Part shown: piece after piece, positions 1 through 6,656 of the stretch | Layout: each line of letters begins with the position of its first letter | Numbering within the stretch: the first letter of the stretch is position 1 | IMG/VR virus record: IMGVR_UViG_3300015360_000193 | Span: 1 to 24,432 of that record | Length of the DNA stretch: 24,432 bases | From: a virus | Reading direction: 5' to 3' (one strand) | Notes under the pieces: model-generated | Told to the model about the DNA's origin: nothing | What the model saw: only the letters and a program-made list of their open reading frames with translations | The model's database searches: none | Made by a program: the position numbers and the translations under genes

Positions 1-996
1 ACCCCCGCCGCCGCCCCCGCGCAACGAACCGCCACCGGAGCCCATTAAAGTTGTTGAGCTGTTAGAACCCCCGCCGCCGCCACCGCCCCACTCCGCTACG
101 TTAGTAAGAACCGAGGACGCGTTACCGGCGACGCCTTGACCGCCGCTAGCGCTAACCGCGGCGGAAGGAAGCCCGCCAGTACCGCCCGAAGTCGTGCCTA
201 CTTGGCCCGCGCCGCCGACGCCCGCGCCGCCACCGCCGCCTGTAGCCACGGCCGAGATAGCCCCGCCGCGGCCACCGCCACCGCCGAAAGCTGAAAGATG
301 CGCGCCGAAAGTAGACAAGGCACCGCCACCGCCGTCCCCGCCTGCCGCGCCTGCCGTGCCTGCCGCGCCAACGATTCCGCCGACGCCTATCGTTACCGCT
401 TCCGTACTAGCAAGATCAGCAGCTTGGAAAGTACCTCGAGCATAAGTACCACCACCACCACCGCCACCGCCCTTAGCGACCACCGCCGTAGCAAGAGACG
501 CGCCCCCGCCGCCGCCCCCGCCAGAGCCATACATTTCCACAACCACTATCTTTGGATCGAAGCTAGCAGGCTTAGTCCAAGTGCCAGAAACGCTGAATAC
601 CTGAACGTCCGAAGCGGCCGCGTCACTACCCGTGAAAGGCACACCGGCAGAGTTAAACCGAGTGAAACCCTCGTCGTCAAGGACAAACGACTCACCCGCG
701 GCCAGCGTCACTACGTAAAGGTTTACGATGGTGGCGCCGTCAGTGTGAAGCAACGTGACCACGTTAGCAGTCGCCGCGTGATCGTTGCGAACCAAAAGAT
801 TCTTGACCGTCCGCTGAGTAGACGCAGCCGGAGCCGCTACCACCGTCGTAGTCGTAGCCGTCGTAATGAGCGTGTTAGTCCGCCCCGGCGTGATCGCCCC
901 CGCGGCGTTATCCACCCAAGACGCGTGCACGTCAAGATCGGCCGCACTCGAGGTAATGAGACGCACCAAGTCAGAAACGGAAGTCAGCAGAAGCAT
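1..996 (-). CDS. Glycine-rich tail/fibre-type protein (3' end outside window)
   Basis: An open frame of 332 codons starts at an ATG (996-994), 4 bp after the stop of the gene before it, and runs off the left edge without a stop. The N-terminal half (about residues 1-150) is an ordinary globular beta-rich sequence. Near residue 140 comes a VFSVSGTWTKPA segment followed by VVVEMYGSGGGGGGG, the typical entry into the glycine-rich domain found at the ends of phage tail and fibre proteins. The rest is Gly runs separated by short Ala/Ser/Thr stretches. It was recognised from the reverse strand: plus-strand frames here are Pro/Arg-rich shadows of the Gly runs. Its place after the head genes and beside a fibre-family protein supports a surface-exposed virion role. 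The exact structure and any receptor are unknown. Confidence 0.75.
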   Translation of the reverse strand, partial: MLLLTSVSDLVRLITSSAADLDVHASWVDNAAGAITPGRTNTLITTATTTTVVAAPAASTQRTVKNLLVRNDHAATANVVTLLHTDGATIVNLYVVTLAAGESFVLDDEGFTRFNSAGVPFTGSDAAASDVQVFSVSGTWTKPASFDPKIVVVEMYGSGGGGGGGASLATAVVAKGGGGGGGGTYARGTFQAADLASTEAVTIGVGGIVGAAGTAGAAGGDGGGGALSTFGAHLSAFGGGGGRGGAISAVATGGGGGAGVGGAGQVGTTSGGTGGLPSAAVSASGGQGVAGNASSVLTNVAEWGGGGGGGSNSSTTLMGSGGGSLRGGGGGG

Positions 997-1000
997 AAGA

Positions 1001-1342
1001 CTACGCCGTCAGAGTAGTAGCCGTGGTAACCGTGTAGGTACCCGCGATACCAAAAGTCTCATCCGGCAAGTCGATACCGAGCAAAAACGTAGTATCGTCC
1101 ACCCTAAAAAGCCCCGCCCACGCCACCGTATCCCCGGCCTCAACCGAGAAAACCTCGTTACCGGCCAGAGCCATAGAGCCAACCGAAGCCGCGGACCACA
1201 CGCAAGTCTGCCGCGCGTAGCCACCGCCCGCAATCTCCGAAGCACCAGTAGTGCCAGGGTCCGCCGAGTGGAGGCTCATACGCACCGCCACCACGCCGAT
1301 ACCGTCCAACGCCGCGTTCTTAGCCGAGTTTGCAAAAGCCAT
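1001..1342 (-). CDS. Small phage tail-fibre-family structural protein
   Basis: 113 aa. The start is an ATG at 1342, 2 nt after the TAG of the upstream gene. The motif order is that of a small actinophage family usually annotated as tail fibre or minor structural protein: an N-terminal FANSAKNAALDG helix, then SLHSADPGTTGASEIAGGGYAR, then a W and an NEVFSVEAGDTVAWAGLF segment, and a C-terminal FGIAGTYTVTTATT beta strand. It has no signal peptide or membrane segment. It lies between another small Ala/Thr/Val-rich protein and the glycine-rich protein, which fits a virion decoration or fibre-base role. The family resemblance is from memory of typical sequences; the function is inferred from context. 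Confidence 0.65.
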   Translation of the reverse strand: MAFANSAKNAALDGIGVVAVRMSLHSADPGTTGASEIAGGGYARQTCVWSAASVGSMALAGNEVFSVEAGDTVAWAGLFRVDDTTFLLGIDLPDETFGIAGTYTVTTATTLTA

Positions 1343-1344
1343 TA

Positions 1345-1620
1345 CTAGCCGCCTGCCTTAGCCACTGTCACTACCGGAGTCCCGGTTGCGATAACCCGTA
1401 CGTTAGGGCCGATAAAGTTAAACCGGCGCGTAGTGCCGCCGAGGACCGGGTAGTTCTCGTCAGCCGCGGCCACCGGATCAACGCCGTCCATCCGAACATA
1501 CGCCGTCACCGAGCCCGCATGAACCGTAACGTCCACCCGGTCAGCTCGCGTAGCGCCGGTAAGAGTAAACGTCGAAACTGTGCCGCTTACTAGGGTAGCA
1601 GTCTGAGCCTTTGCTGCCAT
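1345..1620 (-). CDS. Small virion-associated protein, unknown function
   Basis: 91 aa, start ATG at 1620. The sequence is rich in Thr, Val and Ala with short alternating hydrophobic strands (TATLVSGTVSTFTLTG near the N-terminus, VRVIATGTPVVTVAKAGG at the C-terminus), suggesting a small beta-sandwich. It has no Cys, membrane segment or catalytic motif. It is tightly packed between the Lys-rich small protein and the fibre-family protein, so it is probably co-transcribed with them. I do not recognise the family. A capsid- or tail-decorating protein is the likeliest reading from position only. Confidence 0.55.
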   Translation of the reverse strand: MAAKAQTATLVSGTVSTFTLTGATRADRVDVTVHAGSVTAYVRMDGVDPVAAADENYPVLGGTTRRFNFIGPNVRVIATGTPVVTVAKAGG

Positions 1621-1631
1621 GATAGAATCGC

Positions 1632-1811
1632 CTACTTACTGTTAGCTTTAGCGGGTGGCTTACTTGGAGCTTTTGGAGACTTGATAGGCTCCGGCTCCGT
1701 TACCGTACGCGCCTTATTCTTAGCGTCCGGTGCTTTCTTGCCCTTGGCCTCGTCCCGAGCTACCTCGGCATCCGTCCTAGGGTCAACGTGGTCATACTCT
1801 TTCTCTGCCAT
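1632..1811 (-). CDS. Small charged, disordered protein
   Basis: 59 aa when started at the ATG at 1811. An ATG at 1820 is also in frame, but it sits only 1 nt behind the AGGAAGG ribosome site, while the ATG at 1811 has a 10-nt spacing, so the later start is preferred. The N-terminus is acidic (MAEKEYDHVDPRTDAEVARDE); the rest is Lys/Pro/Ala-rich and should be unstructured. There is no known domain. It lies in the structural operon downstream of the capsid gene. Its function is unknown. Confidence 0.55.
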   Translation of the reverse strand: MAEKEYDHVDPRTDAEVARDEAKGKKAPDAKNKARTVTEPEPIKSPKAPSKPPAKANSK

Positions 1812-1885
1812 AAGTGTCATACCTTCCTAGTCTGATAACCAAACGGGTAACTAGTGCGCGTACGGGGACACCGAAACCCCGCTCT

Positions 1886-1901
1886 CCGGCCTCGAGGCCG
1901 G
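1886..1901 (-). promoter_or_regulatory. Perfect 16-bp GC palindrome (hairpin) in intergenic gap
   Basis: CCGGCCTCGAGGCCGG reads the same on both strands and can fold as a 6-bp GC stem with a TCGA loop. It lies in the 120-bp gap (1821-1941) between the stop of the 126-aa gene and the start of the 59-aa gene. There is no T-run after it, so a classical terminator is not shown. An RNA-processing or attenuating hairpin is possible. Confidence 0.4.
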
Positions 1902-1941
1902 GTGCTTACGGTTTTACACTACCGCGCGCCTAAGCCTTAGC

Positions 1942-2322
1942 TTAGGTCTCAAGCCAAAGGTCAACTACGGCCACGCCTGTAAGAGCGTCCGACTGAGCGA
2001 CCGAGACGACAAGGCCCGTACCGAACGGCCACCCGCCAGAGCCGAGGTCAGTAGCCGCGGTGGCTGCGTTACCCTCGTCTACACCTGGCATACCGACAGG
2101 CTTAGCCGCAATATCGGTAGCCGTGTTAGTCGCCGTAAAGAGCGTAACGCCAGCCGCCGAGTCAGCCTTGATAAGCAAGTCAGTAGTAGCCGGGGCCGAA
2201 GCGTGATAATCGACCGCGATAGCGCGGACGAAGCCAGGACGACCGAGCGTGAGGGTGGCAGTAGCCACCGCCGAGCCGGCCACGCCGGCAGAAGTAAGTG
2301 TAACCCTATGCTTACGGATCAT
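1942..2322 (-). CDS. Virion structural protein candidate downstream of capsid gene
   Basis: 126 aa. Start ATG at 2322 with a clear AGGAAGG site 8 nt in front. The sequence is Ala/Thr/Val/Gly-rich with beta-strand character (MIRKHRVTLTSAGVAGS, then GRPGFVRAIAVDYHA, TTDLLIKAD, LTGVAVVDLWLE at the end). No membrane helix or enzyme motif is visible. The pattern resembles small proteins next to capsid genes in other phages, thought to be head- or fibre-associated, but I cannot name a family. It is separated from the capsid gene by a structured 175-bp gap that may lower its expression relative to capsid. Confidence 0.6.
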   Translation of the reverse strand: MIRKHRVTLTSAGVAGSAVATATLTLGRPGFVRAIAVDYHASAPATTDLLIKADSAAGVTLFTATNTATDIAAKPVGMPGVDEGNAATAATDLGSGGWPFGTGLVVSVAQSDALTGVAVVDLWLET

Positions 2323-2394
2323 CGTAAAGCCTTCCTATCTGAGAGGTTCGCTAGCGCGATAGAGTCACGCGCGTAGGACGTACTGAGCTCGAGC

Positions 2395-2449
2395 GGGCAG
2401 GCCGACCACTAGCCGGCAGGGGGACGTGCCACTAGCCTACGGCCCGCCC
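2395..2449 (-). promoter_or_regulatory. Long-range inverted repeat downstream of capsid gene
   Basis: The arms GGGCAGGCCG (2395-2404) and CGGCCCGCCC (2440-2449) are complementary at 9 of 10 positions. They enclose a 35-nt GC-rich loop that has its own GCCGGC palindrome. Together with the stronger hairpin at 2456-2489 they make most of the 2323-2497 gap a structured 3' region of the capsid transcript. The role is inferred. Confidence 0.35.
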
Positions 2450-2455
2450 ACTCTT

Positions 2456-2489
2456 GGCAGGACCGTACCGTAAACGATACGGTCCTGCC
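2456..2489 (-). terminator. Strong hairpin 8 bp after the capsid gene stop
   Basis: GGCAGGACCGTA (2456-2467) and TACGGTCCTGCC (2478-2489) are a perfect 12-bp inverted repeat with a 10-nt loop. Read on the minus strand it starts 8 nt after the TAA of the major capsid gene. It lacks a clear U-tract, as is common for actinobacterial terminators. A partial terminator here would explain how capsid is made in excess over the genes that follow. The structure is seen; termination is inferred. Confidence 0.6.
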
Positions 2490-2497
2490 GCTAGCGC

Positions 2498-3640
2498 TTA
2501 GGCTAGCGTGAGCTCGCAGAAAGCAAGAGGCGCCGGCACACCGAGAGCTACGCGCTCTTCGATAAGCACCGCGATCTTGTTTTTCTTAAAGTAGTCCGAG
2601 TGAGAGTCACTCGTACGGATCGTCACGCCACCGTTACGGGCGAGGAAAGCGCCAGAGCCGAAAGCCCCGACGAGTACCGTGCTCGCGGTAATGACGTTAG
2701 ACCTGACCACCTTGAGGCCCCAAAGGGTCTCGCCCACGGCCGCGGCAAACGGGCCGGTACCGTAGTAGCGGTCGTTAGCATCCTTGGCAAGAGCCAGCGG
2801 CTGCCAGTCTGTAGGGTTAATCACGATGCCATCGGCAAAGTAACCGCCAGCGGTGAAGCACTTGTCAGCCGCCTTATAGATAGCGTCAAAGACGGTATCT
2901 GTACCCTGAGCTTGCACCGACGTAGTACGCGCCAGGATGCCGTTAAGCTGGGGGCTAGTCCCGTTGCCGTCGATAATCTCATTCTCTTCCACGACACGGA
3001 GAGCCTTGGTCATGCGGGTATTCACGAAGCCGGCCATAAACGGCGCGTCCTCGAGAGTCTGCCGCGTAACCGCTGCCATGCCCGCGATGACCTCAACCTC
3101 GTCAGAGACCTGAGCGCCGGCAAGAGTAAAGTTACCCTTTTCCGCACCCTCAGAAGCACCGGCGATAGTGTGAGTCTCGCTAGTCTCGGTGTAATACGAG
3201 ACCGCGTTTGCGCCCGTAGGAATCACCGGGAGCAGGTCAGCGACAGTAGCCGGGAAGCTAGCAAGCGGCTCGATCTGGTTTACCCGCTGAGCGATCACAA
3301 GGTTTGCCAGAGCAGTAGCCTCGTCAATAACGGTAGGCTCCGCCTTAAACTCGTAGCCCTCGGTAACGCCGCGGAACTTAGCGGCCGCAGCTCGGCCAAA
3401 CTCTTCCGACTTGACGTAAGCGTCGCCCAAAGAGAGGACGGCCTTACGCTCGGCTGGGGAAAAGTCCCCGATGATGGCAGCCTTGAGCTCGCGCTCGGTG
3501 GCAACGTCATCACGCATCTGGCCGATAATGCCAACGCGGGCCTTAAGGTCCGCGCGCTCTTCGTCGTTCAGGTCCGTACGCCGAGAGATATCCTTGGCCT
3601 GAGCCAAAGCCGCCTCAAGCCGCTTTTCGTTCGGGGTCAT
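2498..3640 (-). CDS. Major capsid protein, HK97 fold
   Basis: 380 aa; builds the icosahedral head shell. Start ATG at 3640 with AGAAAGG 8 nt upstream. Residues 1 to about 100 are charged and helical (MTPNEKRLEAALAQAKDISR, many E/K/R) and look like the N-terminal delta/scaffold domain removed by the prohead protease. After that comes the typical HK97-family body: a VNQIEPLASFPATVADLLPVIP region (N-arm), a VIAGMAAVTRQTLEDAP spine helix, DGNGTSPQLNGIL, GIVINPTDWQPL, GLKVVRSNVI, and a C-terminal KIAVLIEERVALGVPAP strand. These order and spacing features match Phage_capsid (PF05065). It follows portal and protease in the usual head-gene order. Length is normal for the family. Hairpins lie on both sides of the gene. 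Confidence 0.95.
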   Translation of the reverse strand: MTPNEKRLEAALAQAKDISRRTDLNDEERADLKARVGIIGQMRDDVATERELKAAIIGDFSPAERKAVLSLGDAYVKSEEFGRAAAAKFRGVTEGYEFKAEPTVIDEATALANLVIAQRVNQIEPLASFPATVADLLPVIPTGANAVSYYTETSETHTIAGASEGAEKGNFTLAGAQVSDEVEVIAGMAAVTRQTLEDAPFMAGFVNTRMTKALRVVEENEIIDGNGTSPQLNGILARTTSVQAQGTDTVFDAIYKAADKCFTAGGYFADGIVINPTDWQPLALAKDANDRYYGTGPFAAAVGETLWGLKVVRSNVITASTVLVGAFGSGAFLARNGGVTIRTSDSHSDYFKKNKIAVLIEERVALGVPAPLAFCELTLA

Positions 3641-3655
3641 TGTGTGACCCTTTCT

Positions 3656-3671
3656 CCGGCCGCACGGCCGG
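3656..3671 (-). promoter_or_regulatory. Hairpin directly upstream of capsid ribosome site
   Basis: CCGGCC-GCAC-GGCCGG forms a 6-bp GC stem with a 4-nt loop. On the minus strand its 3' arm abuts the AGAAAGG ribosome site of the capsid gene. Such a position suits RNA processing, mRNA 5'-end stabilisation, or a weak terminator after the protease gene. No evidence separates these. Confidence 0.4.
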
Positions 3672-3727
3672 TTATACGCGCCAGGTCTTGTCTAGGTAAC
3701 CTCTGCCGCCTAAGCGGGTAGGCTCTG

Positions 3728-4618
3728 CTAGACCGTGACCGGCGCGTCGCTGGGGGGAGCCTCGGCCGGATCGGCCTCTGGCTCGTCGTCCTCTTCGGTA
3801 GCCAGTCCTAGGACTAGCTCAATCTCGGCCGCGTCAAGCGCTGCCAAGAGCTCAGGGTCTAGCGCCACCGGGCCGGCTGGCTCGTCGGTAGGCTCGTCCA
3901 CAGGCTCTACGGGTACCTCGTCGCCGGGAGCCTTACCCTCAAGGTGGGCCGGGTCATTACAGAGGCCCGCGTCCTTAGCACCGTCAGCGCCAGAAGTCAA
4001 GGACTTAAGGACTACCTTAATCGACTTAATGCCGGCGTCGATACCGTCTACCGCCTCGAGCAGAGCCGTCTCATTCTTAGCCGAGATAGCGCGGCCGACC
4101 TTGGCCCCGTACGCGTCGTCCATCGCCTTAGCAGCCACGAGCCGGGTAGCGCTGTTAGCGCCCTTAAGTGTGGGGCCGGCTTCGATCAAGTCCAGCTCGA
4201 GCAGATCGTTAGCGCCGTCCGTACCCTTGGTCTCTTGCACTACCTCGTAAGCAAACGAAAACTCGCGGACAAGCCGGCCAGACATAAGCTTATACGCTTG
4301 GTCCGCCACCGGGTTACCTGTCCCGATATCGACCAAGCCCGTTAGCTCGAGGCCCTCGTCTGTCTCTACCGCCTTAGCCGCGTCCCATGCGCCGATATGA
4401 CTCATAGGGTCTGACCAATCGTGAGACCAAAGCATAGGGATAGGGTCGCCCGAGTCTTTCCAGCCCTGCAAAGAGGCGCCGAAAGCACCCTTGACTACCC
4501 GATCCCCTACCGTATCGACGTTACCGAACGCCGAAACAACGGCCGTAACCTCGCCGGTAGCCTTGCCGGTAGCATCCTTGACGGTACGGAAGGTAGCCTT
4601 AAAGTCTTTCGTAAGCAT
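3728..4618 (-). CDS. Prohead protease, HK97 gp4 family (S78-type)
   Basis: 296 aa from the ATG at 4618. A TTG at 4630 is in frame but overlaps the portal stop and has no ribosome site, while the ATG has GGA 7 nt upstream. It cleaves the capsid delta domain and itself during head maturation. Visible family signatures (numbered from the TTG) are an N-terminal GEVTAVVSAFGNVDTVGDRVVKGAF, the catalytic His in MLWSHDW (H70) and the catalytic Ser in VREFSFAYEV (S125), followed by LLELDLIEAGPTLKGANSATR. Residues after about 215 form a Pro/Asp/Glu-rich acidic tail that is longer than the protease core needs and could act as a scaffold-like extension. It lies between portal and capsid, as expected. Confidence 0.92.
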   Translation of the reverse strand: MLTKDFKATFRTVKDATGKATGEVTAVVSAFGNVDTVGDRVVKGAFGASLQGWKDSGDPIPMLWSHDWSDPMSHIGAWDAAKAVETDEGLELTGLVDIGTGNPVADQAYKLMSGRLVREFSFAYEVVQETKGTDGANDLLELDLIEAGPTLKGANSATRLVAAKAMDDAYGAKVGRAISAKNETALLEAVDGIDAGIKSIKVVLKSLTSGADGAKDAGLCNDPAHLEGKAPGDEVPVEPVDEPTDEPAGPVALDPELLAALDAAEIELVLGLATEEDDEPEADPAEAPPSDAPVTV

Positions 4619-4622
4619 ATCG

Positions 4623-6656
4623 TTATCCAATGTCTAGTACGCAGAGGCAAAACGACGTATCGAACGCCTCGCCTCGAGGGTCACCGGGGTAAAGTAAACC
4701 GTTGTCAAACTCTTTACCAAGCTCTGCCGTCATTCCATCCCAGTCAGGATGCCGGCTATTGTCACTCGTCACTACCCAAGTCTTAGACGTAATGCCGGCT
4801 TGCTTACCCGCCGCCTCACGGGCAAACGAGACAAGAGAGCTAGCGTTAGTCACACCTAGCCGGGTAGCGATACCCGCTAGTGATAGCTTGAGCGCCGCGC
4901 CGTCGTCCGTAGCGTCCCTATGGCGCGCTACGCTTTTCTCCGCCTCCACCGCCGCCGCCTGACCGATAGCCTTAGAGCCGGCGTCTAGGTAGTTTTGGAC
5001 AAAGGCAGGATCAAAGTCTGCGCCGAGCTGAGCCGCCTTACGCGTACCCTCCGCCACTACTACCCGCTCGAGCACCGGCCGTAGGTCAGAAGCTATCTCA
5101 GCCTCGAAGCGTGCCGCCTTGACCCTAGCGGGGTGGCTCTTAGCGGTCTTAGCCAGCCTGTCCAGCGTCGCCGCTACCGTCTCTTCGATCTGGTGAGCGT
5201 ACGCCTTCCGGCGCTTAACGATGCCGCGCTCTGCCGAAGCCTTAGCAGTCTTAGGAGTGTCCAAGGCGCCGGGATCTTCGCTAGGCGCGGGCTGATCGAC
5301 CACGCCAGGGAGGCCCGCGTCGGGACCAGGGCTGCCGCCTACCGGGGTTTGCTGCCCGGTAATAGGATCAGTCACCATAGGCACCGTAGGCAGGCCCTCG
5401 GAAGGCGCGCCCACTTGCTCAGCGGCCCAAGCCGCCGACACAATGCCAGCCGCCACAAGCGCCGGCAGCCCGACAGAAGCAAAGGCCGAAGTAGCAGCCT
5501 CTTCCTCAAGCGGAGCCAAGTCCATGATTCCGCGCCACTCGTCCACAGTCATCCAAGGCTGGCCCACCGCGATATGACCTATAGCCGCTTGCTCCGCAAA
5601 CGAGCCGCGTAGCTTAGCCTCAAGCGAAAACTCTACGTAGAGCTTACCCTTAGCGCGCTCTTGCTTAGACAAGAGCTGTCGCTCGATGCCCTGAGATATA
5701 AAAGTCAGCCTAGGGGCCAGAGCGTTTTGGTAGAGCTGCCGGTTATACTCCGTAATGCTGGAATACGGGGCCGGCTCAAGCCCTAGAATCTGTGGGGAGA
5801 CCCGGTAAGCGTTAGCCACCGTCCGAGTAGTGAGCTCACGCGAAGCTATGTATTCCTCGGATCGCATACTAATCTGGTCGCTACTCCACTCCATACCTTC
5901 CTCGAGCAAGAGCGGCCGGCCACTAGACGCCGCGCCTACGTGCCTATCAGTAAGCTGATCTAGGAATCGGCCACGCGCCGTCTCCGACCAATCCGGCGCC
6001 TCAACCGGACGCCTGATAACGCCCGCGTTACGCATACCGTTACGGTACATACCCTCACGGTAGTTACCCGCCGCTTCGTCCTCTGACAGAATCCGCCGAA
6101 GAGTCTCAATAGGAGAGATACCCCGGTCGCCGCCGTAGCCGTGTAGGTAAAGAACCTCGCCGCGGTCCAGCTCATCCCGCGAGCCGTCCAGCCGCTGAAC
6201 CTCGAAAACCTCCGGCCCGAGCGGCCCCGACTCTTTAACCGTAACCGCGTCCGGCCAAAGCCGGGTAACGAAGAGCGCGCCCTTGACCGTGTGAATCTGA
6301 TAGAAAGCACAGTCGAAAACCTCGAGGTCCGTACTAAAGTCTCGGATAAACTCGTAAGCCGAAAGCTCAGGGTTTGGCTCTCCTAGCATGACCTGTACCG
6401 GGTGATCGCTAAGGTACTTCCGCTCTTCGTCCGAGACCCGCTTATAGACCTTGAGCGGTACCTGCCCTAGATTCTCCGCAACAAACGAGACCACCTGGCG
6501 CACGGCCGGCTGCGTACGGTACACCTTAGCGTAACTCGAGAAAGCACCGTCATAGCCATAGATCGTAACCGGAGCAGACCAACTAGAGCCCGAAGAGCCC
6601 TGCCACTGATCGGCCTGATATGCCGCCTTACGTCCGATGCCAAGAGGCCACTTCAC
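4623..6656 (-). CDS. Portal protein fused to a MuF-like C-terminal domain
   Basis: 677 aa, GTG start at 6656 overlapping the terminase stop by one base (TAGTG). Residues 1 to about 395 are a phage portal of the HK97/lambda type (PF04860): KVYRTQPAVRQVVSFVAENLG, VPLKVYKR, LYLHGYGGDRGISPIETLR, YRVSPQILGLEP, SITEYNRQLYQNALAPRL and VDEWRGIMDLAPL. A Pro/Gly/Ala-rich linker (about 410-475) follows. The last 60 residues carry KTWVVTSDNSRHPDWDGM, then a FDNGLLYPGDP segment and FCLCVLDI, which match the ending of the Mu gpF minor-head domain (PF04233: W, R..H..dG, PGDP, C.C). A normal portal is about 400-500 aa, so the extra 200 aa is a fusion. The portal forms the DNA entry ring; MuF proteins sit at the portal inside the head. 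Confidence 0.9.
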   Translation of the reverse strand: MKWPLGIGRKAAYQADQWQGSSGSSWSAPVTIYGYDGAFSSYAKVYRTQPAVRQVVSFVAENLGQVPLKVYKRVSDEERKYLSDHPVQVMLGEPNPELSAYEFIRDFSTDLEVFDCAFYQIHTVKGALFVTRLWPDAVTVKESGPLGPEVFEVQRLDGSRDELDRGEVLYLHGYGGDRGISPIETLRRILSEDEAAGNYREGMYRNGMRNAGVIRRPVEAPDWSETARGRFLDQLTDRHVGAASSGRPLLLEEGMEWSSDQISMRSEEYIASRELTTRTVANAYRVSPQILGLEPAPYSSITEYNRQLYQNALAPRLTFISQGIERQLLSKQERAKGKLYVEFSLEAKLRGSFAEQAAIGHIAVGQPWMTVDEWRGIMDLAPLEEEAATSAFASVGLPALVAAGIVSAAWAAEQVGAPSEGLPTVPMVTDPITGQQTPVGGSPGPDAGLPGVVDQPAPSEDPGALDTPKTAKASAERGIVKRRKAYAHQIEETVAATLDRLAKTAKSHPARVKAARFEAEIASDLRPVLERVVVAEGTRKAAQLGADFDPAFVQNYLDAGSKAIGQAAAVEAEKSVARHRDATDDGAALKLSLAGIATRLGVTNASSLVSFAREAAGKQAGITSKTWVVTSDNSRHPDWDGMTAELGKEFDNGLLYPGDPRGEAFDTSFCLCVLDIG

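Noticed and set aside
298-1017. Plus-strand frame of 239 codons, Arg/Ser-rich, and a Pro/Ala-rich frame at 194-445
   Set aside because: They are shadows of the minus-strand glycine-rich gene; composition is an artefact of Gly codons read backwards.
2600-3721. 373-codon plus-strand frame opposite the capsid gene
   Set aside because: The minus strand encodes a clear HK97 capsid protein; the antisense frame has no family features or ribosome site.
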